In this document: one piece after another, positions 1 to 8,445 of the stretch | Layout: each line of letters opens with the position of its first letter | Numbering within the stretch: the stretch's first letter is position 1 | Source of the DNA: Nonomuraea jiangxiensis | GTDB taxonomy: Bacteria > Actinomycetota > Actinomycetes > Streptosporangiales > Streptosporangiaceae | DNA length: 64,000 nucleotides | Direction of reading: 5' to 3' | Assembly: GCF_900099965.1 (NCBI RefSeq) | Contig: NZ_FNDJ01000013.1 | Location: 124,001-188,000, forward strand | Notes under the pieces: model-generated | The model's input: the letters and a program-made list of their open reading frames with translations, nothing else | Databases searched by the model: none | Told to the model about the DNA's origin: nothing | Translations under genes and position numbers: made by a program

Positions 1-846
1 CTCGTCCGCGGCGATCACCTCCTGGCCGCGAACGCGAGATTCGAGGGCACGAGCTGGGTGGCGACCGCGGCCGGCCCGCCCATGGGCGGCGCGCTCATCG
101 GGCTGCTCGGCCCGGTCATCACCGTCATGGCCGACGCCCTCAGTTACCTGCTGTCCGCGCTCGGGGTCCTCCGCATCCGCGGAGGCGACGTCGCGGCACC
201 CCGCGGCCCGGCCCCCAGGTCGCGCGGAGCCGACCTGCTCGGCGGCTGGCGGTTCATCCTCCACGACCGGGCGCTACGGCGCCTGTTCCTCAACTCGATC
301 CTGGTCAGCGGCCTGATCATGGCCACCGGCCCGCTTCTTGCCGTCCTCCTGCTGGAGGAATACCACTTCCCGGCCTGGCAGTACGGGCTTGCCTTCGGCG
401 TCCCGGCACTCGGCGGCTTCGTGGGCGCCCGCCTGTCCGTACGCCTCGTGAAGCGCTACGGCCGGCACCGGGTCATGGCGGTCTCCGGGTGGCTGCGCTC
501 GCTCTTTCCGCTCGGTCTCGCGTTCGTCCATCCCGGCATCACCGGACTCCTCACTGTGATCATCGTCGAGGGCCTGCTGATCACCTGTATGGGCATCTTC
601 AACCCGATCTACGCCACAGAACGCCTGCGCCGAACTCCCCCGGATCATGCCGCCCGGGTCCTCAGCGCATGGAGTGTCAGCAGCAAACTCGTGCAGGCCA
701 CCCTCATGGTGATCTGGGGCATCCTCGCCACACTCACCAGCCCCCTCGCCGCGATCACCATCTCCGGCGTTCTCCTGCTCGCCACCCCGCTCTTGCTGCC
801 CGAACGCACACACCTGTTCGACCCCGAAGACGTCCCGGCCGCATGA
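1..846 (+). CDS. MFS exporter, C-terminal part (gene begins before the window)
   Basis: The frame is open from base 1, and the first residues (AANARFEGTSWVATAAGPP) match the mid-protein loop of MFS_3-type exporters, so Met at 58 is internal. About 281 residues remain. They contain hydrophobic helices consistent with the second half of a 12-TM major facilitator. Family members pump drugs or siderophores out using the proton gradient. The substrate cannot be read from this fragment. It ends in TGA, followed 55 bases later by a cluster of inverted repeats. Confident as an MFS fragment, not as to substrate. Confidence 0.8.
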   Translation, partial: LVRGDHLLAANARFEGTSWVATAAGPPMGGALIGLLGPVITVMADALSYLLSALGVLRIRGGDVAAPRGPAPRSRGADLLGGWRFILHDRALRRLFLNSILVSGLIMATGPLLAVLLLEEYHFPAWQYGLAFGVPALGGFVGARLSVRLVKRYGRHRVMAVSGWLRSLFPLGLAFVHPGITGLLTVIIVEGLLITCMGIFNPIYATERLRRTPPDHAARVLSAWSVSSKLVQATLMVIWGILATLTSPLAAITISGVLLLATPLLLPERTHLFDPEDVPAA

Positions 847-900
847 CTCACCGCCGCGCCCCGCAGGCTCATCCAGCGCTGTTTTTCGCCACCGCCACGT

Positions 901-948
901 CCTTGTGTGCAGTAGTGCGCACAAGGCCCCTTGTGTGTCGTTGTGCGC
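901..948. promoter_or_regulatory. Overlapping, mutually exclusive inverted repeats
   Basis: CCTTGTGTGC (901-910) pairs with GCGCACAAGG (917-926) around a 6-base loop, with one G-T wobble. CACAAGG (920-926) also pairs with CCTTGTG (929-935), and GCGCACAA (917-924) is a perfect complement of TTGTGCGC (941-948). The central arm therefore has three competing partners. The site lies between the MFS gene and the secreted-protein gene. It could be a terminator, an operator with repeated half-sites or a switchable leader for the gene at 1076. Confidence 0.45.
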
Positions 949-1075
949 AGAGCGGGGTGGCGGTCCCCTCCTACTGTTCTCGTTGTCCGGAACGCGAGAG
1001 AAACACTCGGCCGGCAAACGGGGTAAAGCCCGGCGCCCTCGCTCCCAGAGGGTGCCCACTCAACGGAGGAAAACT

Positions 1076-1516
1076 GTGCGTACCATAGGCAAGCTGCTCG
1101 TCGGCACCGTTCTGGCCGGTGCCGTGGCCACGGGGATCGCCGCCGCTCCGGCCGCTTCGGCCTCGGCCGCGACGGCCACCACGGCGATCGCCGCCACCAC
1201 CGCCACCGCGGCCTATTCCAACGGCTGGAAGCGTTTCGATCGCGGCGACGGCCGCTTCGAGTACCGCTGGGGCAAGAGCAACGGCCGCTACTGGCTCGAC
1301 TTCCGGATGTGGGACCGCGACCGCCACGACCGCGACTACAGCTTCTTCGACGTCTACTACAAGCGCGACGGCCGCTGGTACCACTACAAGCGCTTCAGCT
1401 CCAAGAGCTTCTACAGCAACAAGATCGTATTCGGCAGGGACGTCGACGACTTCCGCATCCGCGGCGGCTACGGCCACGACAACCGCTTCGGCTGGGGCGG
1501 CTACCACTACCGCTAA
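1076..1516 (+). CDS. Small secreted aromatic- and charge-rich protein
   Basis: The GTG start is chosen because GGAGGA sits 5 bases upstream, and the protein then opens with a classic signal peptide (MRTIGKLL, a hydrophobic stretch, then APAASA). It has 146 residues. The mature part begins after an Ala/Thr-rich linker and is dominated by Tyr, Phe, Trp, Arg, Asp and Gly, ending in a GGYGHDNRFGWGGYHYR tail. No Cys pair and no catalytic motif is visible. I do not recognise the family. It is probably an exported structural or surface-associated protein. An upstream in-frame ATG at 905 would add non-secretory sequence and is less likely. Confidence 0.75.
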   Translation: MRTIGKLLVGTVLAGAVATGIAAAPAASASAATATTAIAATTATAAYSNGWKRFDRGDGRFEYRWGKSNGRYWLDFRMWDRDRHDRDYSFFDVYYKRDGRWYHYKRFSSKSFYSNKIVFGRDVDDFRIRGGYGHDNRFGWGGYHYR

Positions 1517-1656
1517 TGCGAGTCCGTGCCCTCACCGGTGGTCCCGGGAAGTCGCCCTCCACCCGAGTGGCGCCGAACCCTCGACGGTCCGGTGCCGACG
1601 AACCAAATCTCGCCGGTCGGCGGTGGCTGTTTCTTGGTGGTCTCCGGTGTGTCGGA

Positions 1657-1699
1657 CGAAGGCCCGGGTCGTGGATGGTTTTCCGGACCCGGGCCTTCG
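1657..1699. terminator. Perfect 14-bp hairpin directly after the phosphatase stop
   Basis: CGAAGGCCCGGGTC (1657-1670) and GACCCGGGCCTTCG (1686-1699) are exact complements around a 15-base loop. The hairpin begins one base after the minus-strand phosphatase stop at 1701. There is no T-tract on either side, which is usual for actinomycete terminators. It may also stop transcripts arriving from the plus-strand gene ending at 1516. Confidence 0.7.
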
Positions 1700-1700
1700 G

Positions 1701-4343
1701 TCATTGGTCGGCGAGGAATTCTTCGATTGCCGTCTTGACCTCCTTGCCGGTGGCGTGGCCGGCCACGATGCGCATCACCTGGCCCTGTATGTTGTCCTTG
1801 CCGTACCGGTCGTACGTGTCCGCGATCACGAGGTCCAGCCAGGGACGGGCGATGGGAGCCGGCTTGCCGTCGTGCGGTGCGGCGAGGACTGCCGTGATCG
1901 CCTCCACGATCCGTCGCTGCGCAGCCGTGGCACTGTCCCGCAGGGGTGCGCGGTGGTCCTCCGGCAGTTGATCGATGATCGTCCTGGCCTTGGCGAGGTC
2001 GGCGATGGAGGCGTCGATGGCGGCCTGGTCGGTGAGGTCGCGCGAGATGATTCCCGCGAGCAGGTCCTGCGCCTGGACGATCGTCCTGACCACGTCGAGT
2101 CGCCGGGTCAGCCAGTCCACGTCGGGACCGGCGGGGAGCTTGGCGATCGCGGTCTCGGCGGCCTGGATCGTCTCGGCCGACGGGTGCGCCTCCGCGGCGG
2201 CGACCGCCTCCCGGGCGGCCGCGAGGTCCTGAGCTGCGACGATCGCCTTCACCGCATTGAGTCGCTGGGTCAGCGCGTCGGCGTCGGGACCGGCGGGCAG
2301 CTTGGCGATCGCGGCTTCGGCGACCGCGATCGTCTCCGCCGACGGGTGAGCCTCCGCGGCGGCGACGGCGTTCTGCGCGTCCTCGAGCCCCTCGTCCTCA
2401 CCTCCGGCGATGTCGACGTCCATCGAACCGATGATGAGGGGCAGGTTGTTGGCGCCGACGATCCGCATGTCGGCGTTGCCGTTCTGGCGGTTACGGAACA
2501 TCACCTGCGGCAGGGGGAGTGTCGCGGTCTGCCAGGTGTTCACCTGGCCGGCGGTGATGTTCACCCGAGGAGTGCTCTGGTAGGCCGACCCGGTGGCCGC
2601 GGAGTCGTACTGGAGGACGAACGACCCGGCCACCGGAGACCGGTACTCGATGGTCGCCGTGCCGTCGTAGGGCCCGCCCTGGATGAACTTGTCGTCGACC
2701 ACGAGGTAGAGGTTGTTGCCGGTGTTGAAGGTGTTCTTGTCCACCTGCAGCGCCTGGCGGCCGTCGACGGTGATCTCATGGGCCGGGCCGCTCTCGTAGG
2801 GCATCCAGTTCAGCCCGTTGGGTTCGCCGGAGAAGTCCATCGACACGTGGGTCACGGTCGGCTTGGGCGGAGCGACCTCGATCTTCACCCCGGAGATGGC
2901 GAGCGGAAGGTTGGCCGCGGCCGACAGACGCATGTCGGCGCCGCCGTTCTCACGGTTGGTGAACCGGATGTCGGGGATGTCGATCGACGCCGTCTGCCAC
3001 TGGTTCACCTGGTCCGCGCCGATCGTCACCGGCGTCGACTTCTGGTAGGCCGAGCCGCTCGTCGCGGAGTCGTACTGGAGAGCGAACGTGCCCGGGACGG
3101 GCGAGCGATAGGTGAACGTGGCCTTCACCTTGTACGGTCCGCCGGAGATCGCCGTGTCGTCGACGAACATGTAGAGCTGGTTGGCCCCACCGAACGAGTT
3201 CTTCTGCAGTTGGAGCGCCTTGCGGCCGTCGACCGTGGTCTCCTCGTAGGGGCCGTCCTCGTAGTTCTTGTACGTCAGCCCGTCACTCTTGTCGGCCGCG
3301 AGGTCGAAAGAGACGCTGTACTTGTTGGGGGTCGGGTTGTCCCCCGGATCGGGGTTCGGGTCGACCCAGTCGGTGCGCTCGGCCACGTAAGCCTTGCCCT
3401 GGGCGTCCTTCTTGAGGATGAAGTAATAGTCGACCTTGCCCGGCAGCGTCACGAACTCGGCCTTCAGGGAGTCCTTGGTGACGGTCAGCCGCATGGCGCC
3501 GAAGTCCTTGGCCTCACGGTAGAGGCTGCCCGATGTGGTGCTGAACAGGGGCGTGATGCCCTCGCCGCCGTTACCGGTGATCGCGATGTTGTAGCCGTCG
3601 GAGGTGACGATGTGCTCGGCGTGGTGGTCGTGGCCCGCCAGGATCAGATCGACGCCCGGCGTCATCATCCACGCCCGGTCCGGGTTGTTGCCGGCCTTGC
3701 CGGAGCTGTAGATGGGCTGGTGGCCGCCGGAGAGGACCCAGGCGGCGGCGCTGTCGTCGACCGTGTTCTTGTACTGGTCGTAGATGGGCGGCTTCGTAGT
3801 GCCCGACGACGTCTGGCAGTTGGCGTCCGGGTTCAGGAAGTCCACCAGCCCGTTGCCGAACCCCGCCACGTACGCCACCGGGACCTTGAAGAAGTCCACG
3901 CTGGGCTTGATGCTCTCCGGGTTGCAGCCGTTGCCGTAGTCGTGGTTGCCCATGATGGGGAAGAACGTGCCCGCGTCGATGTCGGCCTTGTACGGCGCCT
4001 GGGCTTTGACGACCTCCTCGGGGCGACCCTGCTGGTAGGTGTTGTCCCCGACGGTCAGGATGTAGGCCGGGTTCCATGAGTGGACCATGTCGGCCACCTG
4101 GTTCTCCGAGGCACAGGCCCGGTCCGCACCGCAGCCGCCGTAGTCGCCGATCACGGCAAGGACCAGCTGGTCCTGCGGCGGCTTGCTCGGGTCCACCGCC
4201 GGGGTGATCCGCTCAAGCCCGTTTCCCGCTGCCTGGGCCACTTCGGCCGTCTGAGGCGCTGCCTGGGCCACCTGGGGGACGACCGCGGTGATCGCCGCAG
4301 TCACCCCCACAAGCGCCCACAACGCTCTTTTCGTGAATGACAC
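1701..4343 (-). CDS. Secreted multidomain metallophosphoesterase (acid phosphatase-like)
   Basis: 880 residues. A signal peptide covers about 1-28 (cleavage near VAQA-A). The calcineurin-like metallophosphoesterase domain covers about 60-310. Its metal-binding motifs are GDYGG at 66, GDNTY at 98, GNHDY at 132, GGHQP at 206 and GHDHH at 237, the order found in purple-acid-phosphatase relatives. Two tandem repeats of about 150 residues follow (near 343-490 and 497-645). Each has YES/YEDGP, a VDGR-x-ALQ motif and an ADMR motif, like beta-sandwich carbohydrate- or surface-binding modules. After these come two helical repeats (AAAEAHPSAETI, AIAKLPAGPD) and an Asp/Lys-rich tail. It probably releases phosphate from extracellular esters while attached to a polymer or the wall. 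GTG start; AGGTGG lies upstream. Confidence 0.85.
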   Translation of the reverse strand: MSFTKRALWALVGVTAAITAVVPQVAQAAPQTAEVAQAAGNGLERITPAVDPSKPPQDQLVLAVIGDYGGCGADRACASENQVADMVHSWNPAYILTVGDNTYQQGRPEEVVKAQAPYKADIDAGTFFPIMGNHDYGNGCNPESIKPSVDFFKVPVAYVAGFGNGLVDFLNPDANCQTSSGTTKPPIYDQYKNTVDDSAAAWVLSGGHQPIYSSGKAGNNPDRAWMMTPGVDLILAGHDHHAEHIVTSDGYNIAITGNGGEGITPLFSTTSGSLYREAKDFGAMRLTVTKDSLKAEFVTLPGKVDYYFILKKDAQGKAYVAERTDWVDPNPDPGDNPTPNKYSVSFDLAADKSDGLTYKNYEDGPYEETTVDGRKALQLQKNSFGGANQLYMFVDDTAISGGPYKVKATFTYRSPVPGTFALQYDSATSGSAYQKSTPVTIGADQVNQWQTASIDIPDIRFTNRENGGADMRLSAAANLPLAISGVKIEVAPPKPTVTHVSMDFSGEPNGLNWMPYESGPAHEITVDGRQALQVDKNTFNTGNNLYLVVDDKFIQGGPYDGTATIEYRSPVAGSFVLQYDSAATGSAYQSTPRVNITAGQVNTWQTATLPLPQVMFRNRQNGNADMRIVGANNLPLIIGSMDVDIAGGEDEGLEDAQNAVAAAEAHPSAETIAVAEAAIAKLPAGPDADALTQRLNAVKAIVAAQDLAAAREAVAAAEAHPSAETIQAAETAIAKLPAGPDVDWLTRRLDVVRTIVQAQDLLAGIISRDLTDQAAIDASIADLAKARTIIDQLPEDHRAPLRDSATAAQRRIVEAITAVLAAPHDGKPAPIARPWLDLVIADTYDRYGKDNIQGQVMRIVAGHATGKEVKTAIEEFLADQ

Positions 4344-4456
4344 GTATCCACCTCTATGGATCTCGCACGGCCATAGTCGGGCTGGACACTAGATCACACA
4401 TCAGACGACAGGGTTAATTCACCACGAATACGGGACATACGGTACGCACGACGTCT

Positions 4457-5050
4457 TCAGTCGGTCGTAGTGCTCCGGGAACCGCTTCTGAAGAGTTGCC
4501 AGAACGCCAGCGCCGCCTCTTCCGTGGGGACGTGCTCGCGACGTGCCGTCACCCAGTGCGCGACCACGCCGACCAGCGCGCCGGCCAGGTAGGCGGCGTG
4601 CATCTCCACCGGTACGTCGTCCCAAACCGCGGGTCGCCGGCCCCCCGCGAAGCGCTGGGCCAGCTCGGCGGTGAGGCGTTCGCGCAGGCGGGCGGCGAAG
4701 CGGGCACTGCCCTGGGGACCGAGCATGCGCGCGTATGTGGTGGCGTTGGCGGCCACGTGCTCGAACAACTCCTCCAGCGGAAGAGGGGCGCGGTCGCGGG
4801 GAGCGTCGAGGGGACACAGGGCGGCGGCCCTGGCGACCGTGGCGACGGCGTCCTCCAGGGCGTCGGTGACCAGCGAGTCCACGTCGGGATAGTGCAGGTA
4901 GACGGTCGCCCGGTTCACCTCGGCGCGCCTGGCCAGCGCGGACATGGTGATGGTGGCGAGCTCCTGCTGCGCGGCCAGCTCCAGCACGGCCGCCTTGAGC
5001 CGGGCCCGGGTCCGTTGCGCGCGTGGATCGTCGGAGTGCACGGCGCTCAC
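4457..5050 (-). CDS. TetR-family transcriptional regulator
   Basis: 197 residues from GTG 5050; a second in-frame GTG at 5041 is also possible. The N-terminal helix-turn-helix reads TMSALARRAEVNRATVYLHY, the TetR signature, with the DNA-recognition helix at RATVYLHYPD. The C-terminal helical domain, which binds the ligand, has no assignable specificity. It is divergent from the FrnE-like gene, with 66 bases between the starts. That gap holds repeated TATRCGACA half-sites, so self-regulation plus control of the neighbour is likely. A TATAGT hexamer overlaps the GTG at 5050 and lies 7 bases before GTG 5041, which would fit a leaderless message starting at 5041. Confidence 0.85.
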   Translation of the reverse strand: MSAVHSDDPRAQRTRARLKAAVLELAAQQELATITMSALARRAEVNRATVYLHYPDVDSLVTDALEDAVATVARAAALCPLDAPRDRAPLPLEELFEHVAANATTYARMLGPQGSARFAARLRERLTAELAQRFAGGRRPAVWDDVPVEMHAAYLAGALVGVVAHWVTARREHVPTEEAALAFWQLFRSGSRSTTTD

Positions 5051-5106
5051 TATACGACAACCATCGACTATGCGACATGTGTTGACTAATTGACAGTTGT
5101 CGCATA
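5051..5106. promoter_or_regulatory. Divergent promoter with three TATRCGACA half-sites
   Basis: TATACGACAAC (5051-5061) and GTTGTCGCATA (5096-5106) form an inverted repeat with one mismatch. A third copy, TATGCGACA, lies at 5069-5077 in the first orientation, 18 bases from the first. On the plus strand TTGACT (5082-5087) and CATACT (5103-5108) are spaced 15 and end 8 bases before ATG 5117, suggesting a leaderless transcript. It is the probable operator of the adjacent TetR protein. Confidence 0.6.
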
Positions 5107-5116
5107 CTTTGGCGGC

Positions 5117-6094
5117 ATGCGAGTGGAGATCTGGGCGGATGTCGTCTGCGGGTGGGCCCACATCGGCCAGCGGCGGCTGGAGAAGGCGCTGGCCTCCTGG
5201 GAGGGGGAGCCGGTGGAGGTGGTCTGGCGGCCGTACCAGATCGATCCGTCGGCGCCCGCGCGGGCGGTGCCGCTGGCCGAGACGCTGCGCGACCCGATGG
5301 CCGACGAGGCGCTGCGGGCCTGCGCGCCCGGCCTGTCCCCGGCGGATAACCGGGCGCGGGTGGCCGAGGTGGCCGCCGCCGAAGGGCTGGGGGCTCAGTG
5401 GGGCTCCGAGTGGCGGGCCTCCACGCTGGAGGCGCACCGGCTGATCGCGCTGGCCTACGAGAAGGGTGGCGCGGAGGTGCAGGGGCAGGTGGTGGAGCGG
5501 GTGTTGCGCGCCCACTTCGTCGAGGTCCGGGACATCAGCGACCCCGCGTTTCTGAGCGAGGTCGCCGCGGAGGCCGGTCTGGCCGGGTTCGCGGGCGGGG
5601 AGGCCGGTTCCGGTGCGGAGCTGACGCGGGAGTTGCTGCTCATCGGCAAGGCCAAGGGCGTACGCACCTCTCCGACGATCATCGTGGGCGACCTCGCGCT
5701 GGAGGGCGCGCAGTCACCGGAGACGATCAGGGAGTTCCTGGAGGACGCGAGCCGGCGCGCCCCCCGCCGCCTGCCCGACGAGGTGCGGCGGCTGCGCTGG
5801 GCGGAGTCCCTGCTCGACCAGCGCGACCCCCTCGGGGCCCTGACGCTGCTGCGGCCCCTGATGGCGGAGCACGGCGGCGACCGGGGTGTCCGGATGCTGG
5901 AGGCCCGGGCGTATTTCGCCTCGGCACAGCTCAACCGCGCCCGTACGGCCCTGGAATCCCTGGTGGCCGAGTCCCCGGACGACTCCTACGCCCGCCACCT
6001 GCTCGGCCGCACGCTCCAGCGCCAGGGCAGGCACGACGAGGCCGCCTCCCACCTCACGCTGGCCGCCGTCATGACCCCGGACTACGCGCGCTGA
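5117..6094 (+). CDS. FrnE-like DsbA-family oxidoreductase with C-terminal TPR region
   Basis: 325 residues. Positions 1-205 resemble the FrnE / DSBA thioredoxin-like domain: an opening beta strand, LEAHRLIALA and VRTSPTIIVGD with the cis-Pro loop. The usual CPWC active site is replaced by CGWA (Cys11 only), so a normal dithiol mechanism is missing. Residues about 215-320 look like tetratricopeptide helices (LEARAYFASAQLNRARTALE). ATG 5117 is chosen over GTG 5090 because the latter would translate through the -10-like site. Divergent partner of the TetR gene. It could be a glutathione S-transferase-kappa or isomerase-type relative rather than a redox enzyme. Confidence 0.8.
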   Translation: MRVEIWADVVCGWAHIGQRRLEKALASWEGEPVEVVWRPYQIDPSAPARAVPLAETLRDPMADEALRACAPGLSPADNRARVAEVAAAEGLGAQWGSEWRASTLEAHRLIALAYEKGGAEVQGQVVERVLRAHFVEVRDISDPAFLSEVAAEAGLAGFAGGEAGSGAELTRELLLIGKAKGVRTSPTIIVGDLALEGAQSPETIREFLEDASRRAPRRLPDEVRRLRWAESLLDQRDPLGALTLLRPLMAEHGGDRGVRMLEARAYFASAQLNRARTALESLVAESPDDSYARHLLGRTLQRQGRHDEAASHLTLAAVMTPDYAR

Positions 6095-7301
6095 GCGAGA
6101 GGTCACCGGCCCCCTGGAGAGGAGGGGGGCCGGCCGCGTTCCTGGACGGCAGTGCGGCGATCAGGAAGGGGATGACCAGGAGGGAGGACAGGGACCACAC
6201 GGTGTGGAACTGCCACCACGTCATCCCGAAGAGCACCTCGGCATGCAGGTAGCCGACCGCGGCCCAGACACTGGCCGTGATCACCACCGGCCACAGGACC
6301 CGAGGCGGGCGGGCGATGAGGTACGGCATCGGCCACATCAGGTATTGGGCACCGAGCCGGTAGGTCAGGATCACGAACGCCAGCAGCAGGACCACGGTCA
6401 GGGCGACCGGGTCGGCCCGCCGCCACCACCACCCGGCCGCGAGCAGCCCGATGAGCAGGATCGGCATGCCCACCTGGCCGAGGGCCGGCGAGACCACCTG
6501 GGCGCCACCCGTCGCCAGGGCGGTCCAGCCCCAGTCGCCCACCACGGCCCGGGTGGACATGACGGCCTTCCCCAGCGCGACGAGCCCGGTGAACGGGGTG
6601 TCCAGGAACACCGAGCTGCTGACCAGGAACGCCCCGGGCACGGCCACGGTCCAGCCGAGCACCGTGAGCCGCCGCCGTCCGGCCACGGCGAGCACCACGC
6701 CGGGAACGAGCAGCACCGACCAGTTGGCGCAGGTCACCGAGAGCCCGATGAGCAGCCCGGCCCAGTGGGCCCGGCCGGCGCGGGCGGCGACCAGTGCCGC
6801 CACCCCGAACGCGAGTGTGATCGGCGGGAACTGGCCGTGGATGCCGCTCACCATGATCCCGAGCGGCACGCACGCGTACTGGAAGGCGCGCAGCGCCCTG
6901 CGCTCATCGGCGAGCTTTGCCACCAGCGGGATCAGGGCCAGATCGGCCAGGACCGGGACGATCCTGCCCACCACTCCCCAGGAGAGCCCTAGCAGGTCAC
7001 CCAGCTCCCGCTGGGCCGCCAGCACGTAGGCGAGGAAGGGCAGGAAGTGCCAGCCGCCCTCGCGCATGTGCGTGGTCGGGTTGAGACCGTCGAGCACGTG
7101 GTCGGCCGCCGCCGGGAAGTCGACGGCGAAGTCGTAAGGCTGGCTCGGGTCCTTCGTGGCCCAGAACATGACCGCGATCCGCAACGCGGCCCCGACACCC
7201 AGCGCCACCCACAACGACGGCGCCCATCCCCGGCGCTGGGCGACCAGCGCCGGCACGAGACCGGCCACCAGCAGAAGGCCTATCGCCAGGACTGGGCTCA
7301 C
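6069..7301 (-). CDS. Polytopic membrane glycosyltransferase, GT-C-like
   Basis: 410 residues starting at GTG 7301, with AAGGAGAG about 3 bases upstream. About ten hydrophobic helices are visible. An acidic first lumenal loop contains DFAVDFPAAADHVLDG and a conserved-looking MREGGWHFLPF. This layout is typical of GT-C transferases that move sugars from polyprenyl-phosphate carriers on the outer face of the membrane. Its 3' end overlaps the FrnE-like gene by 26 bases, tail to tail. Downstream on the plus strand lie an epimerase and a polyprenyl-type GT2, and a GtrA flippase is close by, so a role in cell-surface glycosylation is inferred. The acceptor is unknown. Confidence 0.65.
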   Translation of the reverse strand: MSPVLAIGLLLVAGLVPALVAQRRGWAPSLWVALGVGAALRIAVMFWATKDPSQPYDFAVDFPAAADHVLDGLNPTTHMREGGWHFLPFLAYVLAAQRELGDLLGLSWGVVGRIVPVLADLALIPLVAKLADERRALRAFQYACVPLGIMVSGIHGQFPPITLAFGVAALVAARAGRAHWAGLLIGLSVTCANWSVLLVPGVVLAVAGRRRLTVLGWTVAVPGAFLVSSSVFLDTPFTGLVALGKAVMSTRAVVGDWGWTALATGGAQVVSPALGQVGMPILLIGLLAAGWWWRRADPVALTVVLLLAFVILTYRLGAQYLMWPMPYLIARPPRVLWPVVITASVWAAVGYLHAEVLFGMTWWQFHTVWSLSSLLVIPFLIAALPSRNAAGPPPLQGAGDLSLSARSPGS

Positions 7302-7488
7302 CTGCTCTCCTTCGACCGGGGGTGTGGCCTTCGCTCGTGCGTTCCATGGACGCCGGCGCCTCGACCGTAGCCTATGCGGGAAGTCCAGAGCGTTGTCTGG
7401 AAATGAGCTGTGGGTCTCCTGAGTGGATAAGTGGGCATTCGCCTGGTGGCGGTAGGGTCTCTGGGACGTGAGTGAAGGGAGACCGGGC

Positions 7489-8445
7489 ATGCCGGAACTG
7501 GCCGGGGCACGCGTGCTCGTCACGGGTGGTGCGGGCTTCATCGGGAGGCGGTTGGTCGCGACGCTCCTCGCCGAGCAGGCCGAGGTCACGGTCGCCGACT
7601 TAAACCCTCACCCGGATCCGGCGGTGCGGTCCGTCGTCGGCGACCTGCGCGACCCGAAGGTGCGCGAGAGCGCCGTCTCGGCCGGGCTCGACGGGGTCGT
7701 GCATCTGGCCGCGGTCACCTCGGTGCTCCGCTCGGTGGAGGATCCCGCGGGAACGTACGAGGTCAACGTGGAGGCCACCGCGGGCCTGCTGGAGCTGGCC
7801 AGGAAGCACGGCGTGCCGCGTTTCCTGCTGGCCTCGACCAACGCCGTGACCGGCGACGTGGGCAGCGCCCGGATCAGCGAGAACCTGCCGCTGCGCCCGC
7901 TCACGCCCTACGGCGCGACCAAGGCGGCGACGGAGATGCTGCTCAGCGCCTATTCCGGGGTGTACGGCATGCGGACGAGCGCGCTGCGCTTCGCCAACGT
8001 GTACGGCCCGGGGATGCTGCACAAGGACAGCTTCGTGCCGAGGCTGATGAAGGCCGCCGCTGCCGGGCAGGGGGTCCAGGTGTACGGCGACGGGACCCAG
8101 CTACGTGATTACGTTCACGTCGACGACGTGGTCCAGGCCATGCTGATCGCCTGGCACGAGGGCCACGACGGCCCGCTGATCGTCGGCTCGGGCACGTCCG
8201 TGAGCGTCAACGAGCTGATCGAGGCGGCCAGGAAGGCCACCGGGACGCCCATCCCCGTCGAGCAGGTCCCCGCGAAGCAGGGCGAGATGCCGGCGGTCGT
8301 GCTCGACATCTCGGCGGCCACGGCGCTGGGATATCGGCCACGCCACGATTTGACCTCCGGAATGGCCACAGTCTGGCCGGACTTCGCCCCGGCTCCAGCA
8401 GAATCGTCCGCGGAAAAACCCGACGAAACGGAGAATGCCGCATGA
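7489..8445 (+). CDS. NAD-dependent sugar-nucleotide epimerase/dehydratase
   Basis: 318 residues, extended short-chain dehydrogenase. The Rossmann glycine motif TGGAGFIG is near residue 12, and the sequence continues to YGATKAATEMLL, which supplies the catalytic Tyr-x3-Lys. ATG 7489 is preferred over GTG 7468 because AAGGGAGA lies 6 bases before it. It resembles UDP-glucose 4-epimerases and related enzymes that make sugars for surface glycans. It is coupled by ATGA to the following GT2, so it probably supplies that enzyme's donor. Exact substrate not determined. Confidence 0.85.
   Translation: MPELAGARVLVTGGAGFIGRRLVATLLAEQAEVTVADLNPHPDPAVRSVVGDLRDPKVRESAVSAGLDGVVHLAAVTSVLRSVEDPAGTYEVNVEATAGLLELARKHGVPRFLLASTNAVTGDVGSARISENLPLRPLTPYGATKAATEMLLSAYSGVYGMRTSALRFANVYGPGMLHKDSFVPRLMKAAAAGQGVQVYGDGTQLRDYVHVDDVVQAMLIAWHEGHDGPLIVGSGTSVSVNELIEAARKATGTPIPVEQVPAKQGEMPAVVLDISAATALGYRPRHDLTSGMATVWPDFAPAPAESSAEKPDETENAA

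Noticed and set aside
1119..4079. 986-residue plus-strand open frame across the phosphatase gene
   Set aside because: Shadow of the phosphatase in GC-rich DNA; Arg/Gly/Val-rich with no domain, while the opposite strand has a complete, motif-rich protein.
4380..4440. TTCACC near the phosphatase promoter as a possible PhoP box
   Set aside because: Only one half-site, without the direct repeat expected of actinomycete PHO boxes.
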